Source of the DNA: an uncultured Kangiella sp.
Lineage (GTDB): Bacteria > Pseudomonadota > Gammaproteobacteria > Enterobacterales > DSM-103792
Direction: 5' to 3'
NCBI GenBank assembly: GCA_946480585.1
Contig: CAMLKQ010000093.1
Location: 1-8,025 of the forward strand
DNA length: 8,025 bases
In this document: positions 5,937-8,025 of the stretch, one piece after another
Numbering within the stretch: the stretch's first letter is position 1
Layout of the letters: every line of letters starts with the position of its first letter
The notes under the pieces: model-generated
Seen by the model: only the letters and a program-made list of their open reading frames with translations
The model's database searches: none
Told to the model about the DNA's origin: nothing
Program-made: the position numbers and the translations under genes

Positions 5937-7651
5937 GGCGTGCGCTCATGCAGGGAGGTTTCACTTTGCCGGATCAGCAACCAGACCGGCAGCAAGCCAG
6001 CCAGCACAATCGCCACTGCCGGCAATGCGGCGCGATCCCACTGGCCTTCGCTGGTCATTTCGAAAACGCGCACGGCTAGCGTGTCCCAACCGAACGGCCG
6101 GGTCATCAAGGTGATCGGCATTTCTTTCATCACATCGACAAACACCATCAACAGCGCGGTCAATAGCGCCGGCTTCAGTTGCGGCAAATGCACCGTGCGC
6201 AGCAGCCGCCAACCGGTGTAACCGAGACTGCGGGCGGCATCGTCCTGATACAGGCTGATGCGCGCGAGCCCACTGTCGAGCGGCTCGTGCGCCACCGCCA
6301 GAAAGCGCACCAGATACGCCAGCAACATCGTCAGCAAACCGCCGCGCAAAAGCGCATGGCCTTCGCCGCCAAACGCGTGCGCCAAGGCGATCAGTTGATT
6401 GTCGAGCCAGGCGAGTGGCAAGAAGAAACCGACCGCGAGCACCGTCCCGGGAATGGCATAACCGAGTGTGCCGAGCCGCGCCAGCGTGTGCATGATCCGG
6501 TCGCGCTGTAGCCGTTGCAGATACGCCAGCAGCAACGCTACCGCTGTGACCAGCAGCGCCGCCAGCAATGACAACAACAGCGAGCGGCCGGTAAACCCGA
6601 GCAGACGCAAATCGACATCGTCCGACCAACGCTCAACGGCCCAAAACAGCAACTGCGCCAGTGGCACCAGAAACGCCAGCAACAGCACCAGCAAACAGAA
6701 ACCGGTGGCAAGCCAGGCGCGCGCGCCGCGCAGCCGCATGCGCGGCAGGGGTGCGCTGGCGCGTGTGCTGTTGCCGTAGCGACGCTCAGCGCGCAGGCGG
6801 CGTTCGGCGAGCATCAGCAGCAGCACCGTCACGGTCAGCAGCGACGCCAATTGCGCCGCCGCTGGCAACGAATAGAGCGCGAACCAGCTTTGGTATATCG
6901 CGGTGGTGAAGGTGTCGTAATTGAACACGCTGACAGTGCCGAAATCGGCCAGCGTTTCCATCAAGGCGAGTGTCGCGCCGGCCACCAGTGCCGGCCGCGC
7001 CAGCGGCAACGCAACGCGCCAAAAGCCTTGCCACGGTGACAGGCCGAGCGAGGCGGCCACTTCCAGCGCGCGCCGGCCCTGGGTGAGAAAAGCGCTGCGC
7101 GCGAGCAGATAAACATAGGGATAAAACGCGCAGCTCATCACGACAATGACGCCCAGCCGTGATCGCACCGACGGCAATTGCAAACTGTCACCAAACAGCG
7201 CGCGCAGCAGGGTCTGAATCGGTCCGGTGTAATCCCAAAGGCCGACGTGCACAAAGGCCAGCACATACGCCGGCATCGCCAGCGGCAGCAGTAGCGCCCA
7301 GCGAAACACGCGCCGGCCCGGAAACTCGCACACCGCGGTCAACCAGGCGAGCGGAATGCCAAGTGCGAGTACGCCGGCCATCACGCCAAGCAATAACCAG
7401 AACGTGTTGGCCAGCACACGTGGCAACACCCATTCCCGCAGATGGCTCCAGATCTCCGGCTGCGGCACCAGAAATTGCGCCAGCAACACCAGCAGCGGCA
7501 CCAGCGTCAGGCTGGCGATCAATGCTGCCGCGACATGGCTGCGCGACCAATGCCGCAGCCCGCCACGACTGGCCGACCGCATGCGATGACCGTGCGGCAC
7601 AGGAGTGGGCTCAGCAGAAGTGGCAACGTCGGTCACGACAACAACATCCAT
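5933..7651 (-). CDS. fbpB: Ferric iron ABC importer, fused two-domain permease
   Basis: This inner-membrane permease forms the iron channel of the FbpABC importer and receives ferric iron from the periplasmic binding protein. At 572 residues it is the usual fused form, with two copies of the binding-protein-dependent transport domain and about 12 membrane segments (first half near 38-63, 80-105, 117-137, 166-185, 221-240, 264-283; second half near 312-338, 356-377, 398-416, 436-455, 494-512, 541-561). Each half carries an EAA loop that docks on the ATPase: EVAASLG (197-203) followed by P216, and DAARSLG (471-477) followed by P490, both with the G-x9-V-x-LP spacing. The preferred start is ATG 7651; ATG at codon 24 is an alternative, and neither has a clear ribosome binding site. 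The gene overlaps fbpC by 4 bp and lies 102 bp after fbpA, with a hairpin in between. Confidence 0.93.
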   Translation of the reverse strand: MDVVVVTDVATSAEPTPVPHGHRMRSASRGGLRHWSRSHVAAALIASLTLVPLLVLLAQFLVPQPEIWSHLREWVLPRVLANTFWLLLGVMAGVLALGIPLAWLTAVCEFPGRRVFRWALLLPLAMPAYVLAFVHVGLWDYTGPIQTLLRALFGDSLQLPSVRSRLGVIVVMSCAFYPYVYLLARSAFLTQGRRALEVAASLGLSPWQGFWRVALPLARPALVAGATLALMETLADFGTVSVFNYDTFTTAIYQSWFALYSLPAAAQLASLLTVTVLLLMLAERRLRAERRYGNSTRASAPLPRMRLRGARAWLATGFCLLVLLLAFLVPLAQLLFWAVERWSDDVDLRLLGFTGRSLLLSLLAALLVTAVALLLAYLQRLQRDRIMHTLARLGTLGYAIPGTVLAVGFFLPLAWLDNQLIALAHAFGGEGHALLRGGLLTMLLAYLVRFLAVAHEPLDSGLARISLYQDDAARSLGYTGWRLLRTVHLPQLKPALLTALLMVFVDVMKEMPITLMTRPFGWDTLAVRVFEMTSEGQWDRAALPAVAIVLAGLLPVWLLIRQSETSLHERTP

Positions 7652-7670
7652 TCGGGGCGGCTAGAAAGCA

Positions 7671-7695
7671 CAATGCCGGCAACAAGCCGGCATTG
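7671..7695 (-). terminator. Intercistronic hairpin between fbpA and fbpB (attenuator or mRNA-stabilising)
   Basis: CAATGCCGGC (7671-7680) and its exact reverse complement (7686-7695) form a perfect 10-bp stem around a 5-nt loop. On the minus strand it lies about 59 nt after the fbpA stop and is followed by TGCTTTCT, a weak T-tract. The fbpB start is about 20 nt downstream of it. This looks like a leaky terminator or 3'-end stabiliser that lets fbpA be expressed above fbpB and fbpC, an arrangement known from binding-protein-dependent transport operons. Confidence 0.65.
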
Positions 7696-7753
7696 CGATT
7701 GTAAGCGAGCGACCGCGTAACCGCGAATCGCCAGCGTCAGCAGCGAAAACGGT

Positions 7754-8025
7754 TCAACGATAACCGGCCCGGTCCATCAGCTTGACCGCTGCAGCCTGCA
7801 ATTCACCGGCCTTGGCGACGTTGACCAGATTCGGCTTGAACTCGCCCCAGCGCTGCACGCTGACATCGGCTTTCACCGCCGGGTTGACCGGGTATTCCAG
7901 ATTGCGATCGGCAAACAGGTTCTGCGCTGCCGGCGAGCTCAGCCACTCCAGCAACTTCACCGCTGCCGCTTTGTGCTTGGCATGCTTGGTGACGCCGGCG
8001 CCAGCGATGTTGACGTGCACGCCAT
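7754..8025 (-). CDS. fbpA: Ferric iron ABC importer, periplasmic binding protein, C-terminal end (5' part outside window)
   Basis: This is the last ~89 residues of the extracytoplasmic iron-binding protein that delivers ferric iron to FbpB. The frame is open at the window edge (first full codon at 8023 on the minus strand), so the gene continues beyond it; the GTG at 8020 is internal. The segment GVHVNIAGAGVTKHAKHK followed by LLEWLSSPAAQNLFADRN and LEYPVNPAVK is diagnostic of the FbpA/FutA family. It also excludes polyamine, sulfate and thiamine binding proteins and so supports iron as the substrate of the whole operon. The paired iron-binding tyrosines and the signal peptide lie outside the window. 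The stop is TGA at 7754-7756. As first gene of the operon it would carry the promoter, and any Fur site would be out of view. Confidence 0.93.
   Translation of the reverse strand, partial: GVHVNIAGAGVTKHAKHKAAAVKLLEWLSSPAAQNLFADRNLEYPVNPAVKADVSVQRWGEFKPNLVNVAKAGELQAAAVKLMDRAGYR

Noticed and set aside
5961..6629. Second minus-strand frame of 222 codons inside fbpB
   Set aside because: It is an out-of-frame shadow of the permease. The fbpB frame has both EAA loops and the expected hydrophobic pattern throughout, so there is no frameshift.
1..8025. CRISPR array, tRNA or rRNA gene, insertion sequence, integrase, toxin-antitoxin pair or defence cluster
   Set aside because: None was seen by reading both strands. 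The genes are metabolic, lipid, protease, tRNA-editing and iron-transport functions with no mobile-element features.

Overview
The window is about 8 kb of GC-rich chromosomal DNA. It most likely comes from a gammaproteobacterium: the aldolase closely resembles the pseudomonad-type class II enzyme, and the pgk-fba order and the Fbp-type ferric iron importer fit. This assignment rests on recalled family sequences, not on a database search. Coding density is high, and I see no mobile element, tRNA, rRNA, CRISPR array or phage gene.

Left part, plus strand (1-2635). The 3' portion of phosphoglycerate kinase (pgk) is followed after 41 bp by a complete class II fructose-bisphosphate aldolase (fba), and a strong intrinsic terminator closes this glycolysis/gluconeogenesis unit. 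A separate transcription unit then encodes a CDP-alcohol phosphatidyltransferase, probably phosphatidylserine synthase (pssA), behind a plausible extended -10 promoter.

Middle part, plus strand (2636-4778). A roughly 357-bp non-coding stretch holds several hairpins and an operator-like inverted repeat. It precedes a secreted metalloprotease of the M35 (aspzincin) family. The protease keeps the zinc site, the disulfide cysteines and the acidic residues that give peptidyl-Lys (Lys-N) specificity in fungal relatives. It ends in a strong terminator. A small YbaK/ProX-type aminoacyl-tRNA deacylase follows, with its Shine-Dalgarno sequence inside a potential hairpin.

Right part, minus strand (4830-8025). 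A ferric iron ABC importer is read right to left: fbpA (substrate-binding protein, C-terminal end only), an intercistronic hairpin, fbpB (fused two-domain permease) and fbpC (ATPase). fbpB and fbpC overlap by 4 bp. The hairpin probably lets the binding protein be made in excess over the membrane parts. This operon converges on the deacylase gene with only 51 bp between the stops.

Most of the window is ordinary housekeeping and transport. I found no convincing undescribed multi-gene system. The points most worth following are the predicted Lys-specific secreted protease and its upstream region, a four-cysteine cluster in the regulatory domain of FbpC, and several candidate RNA structures.
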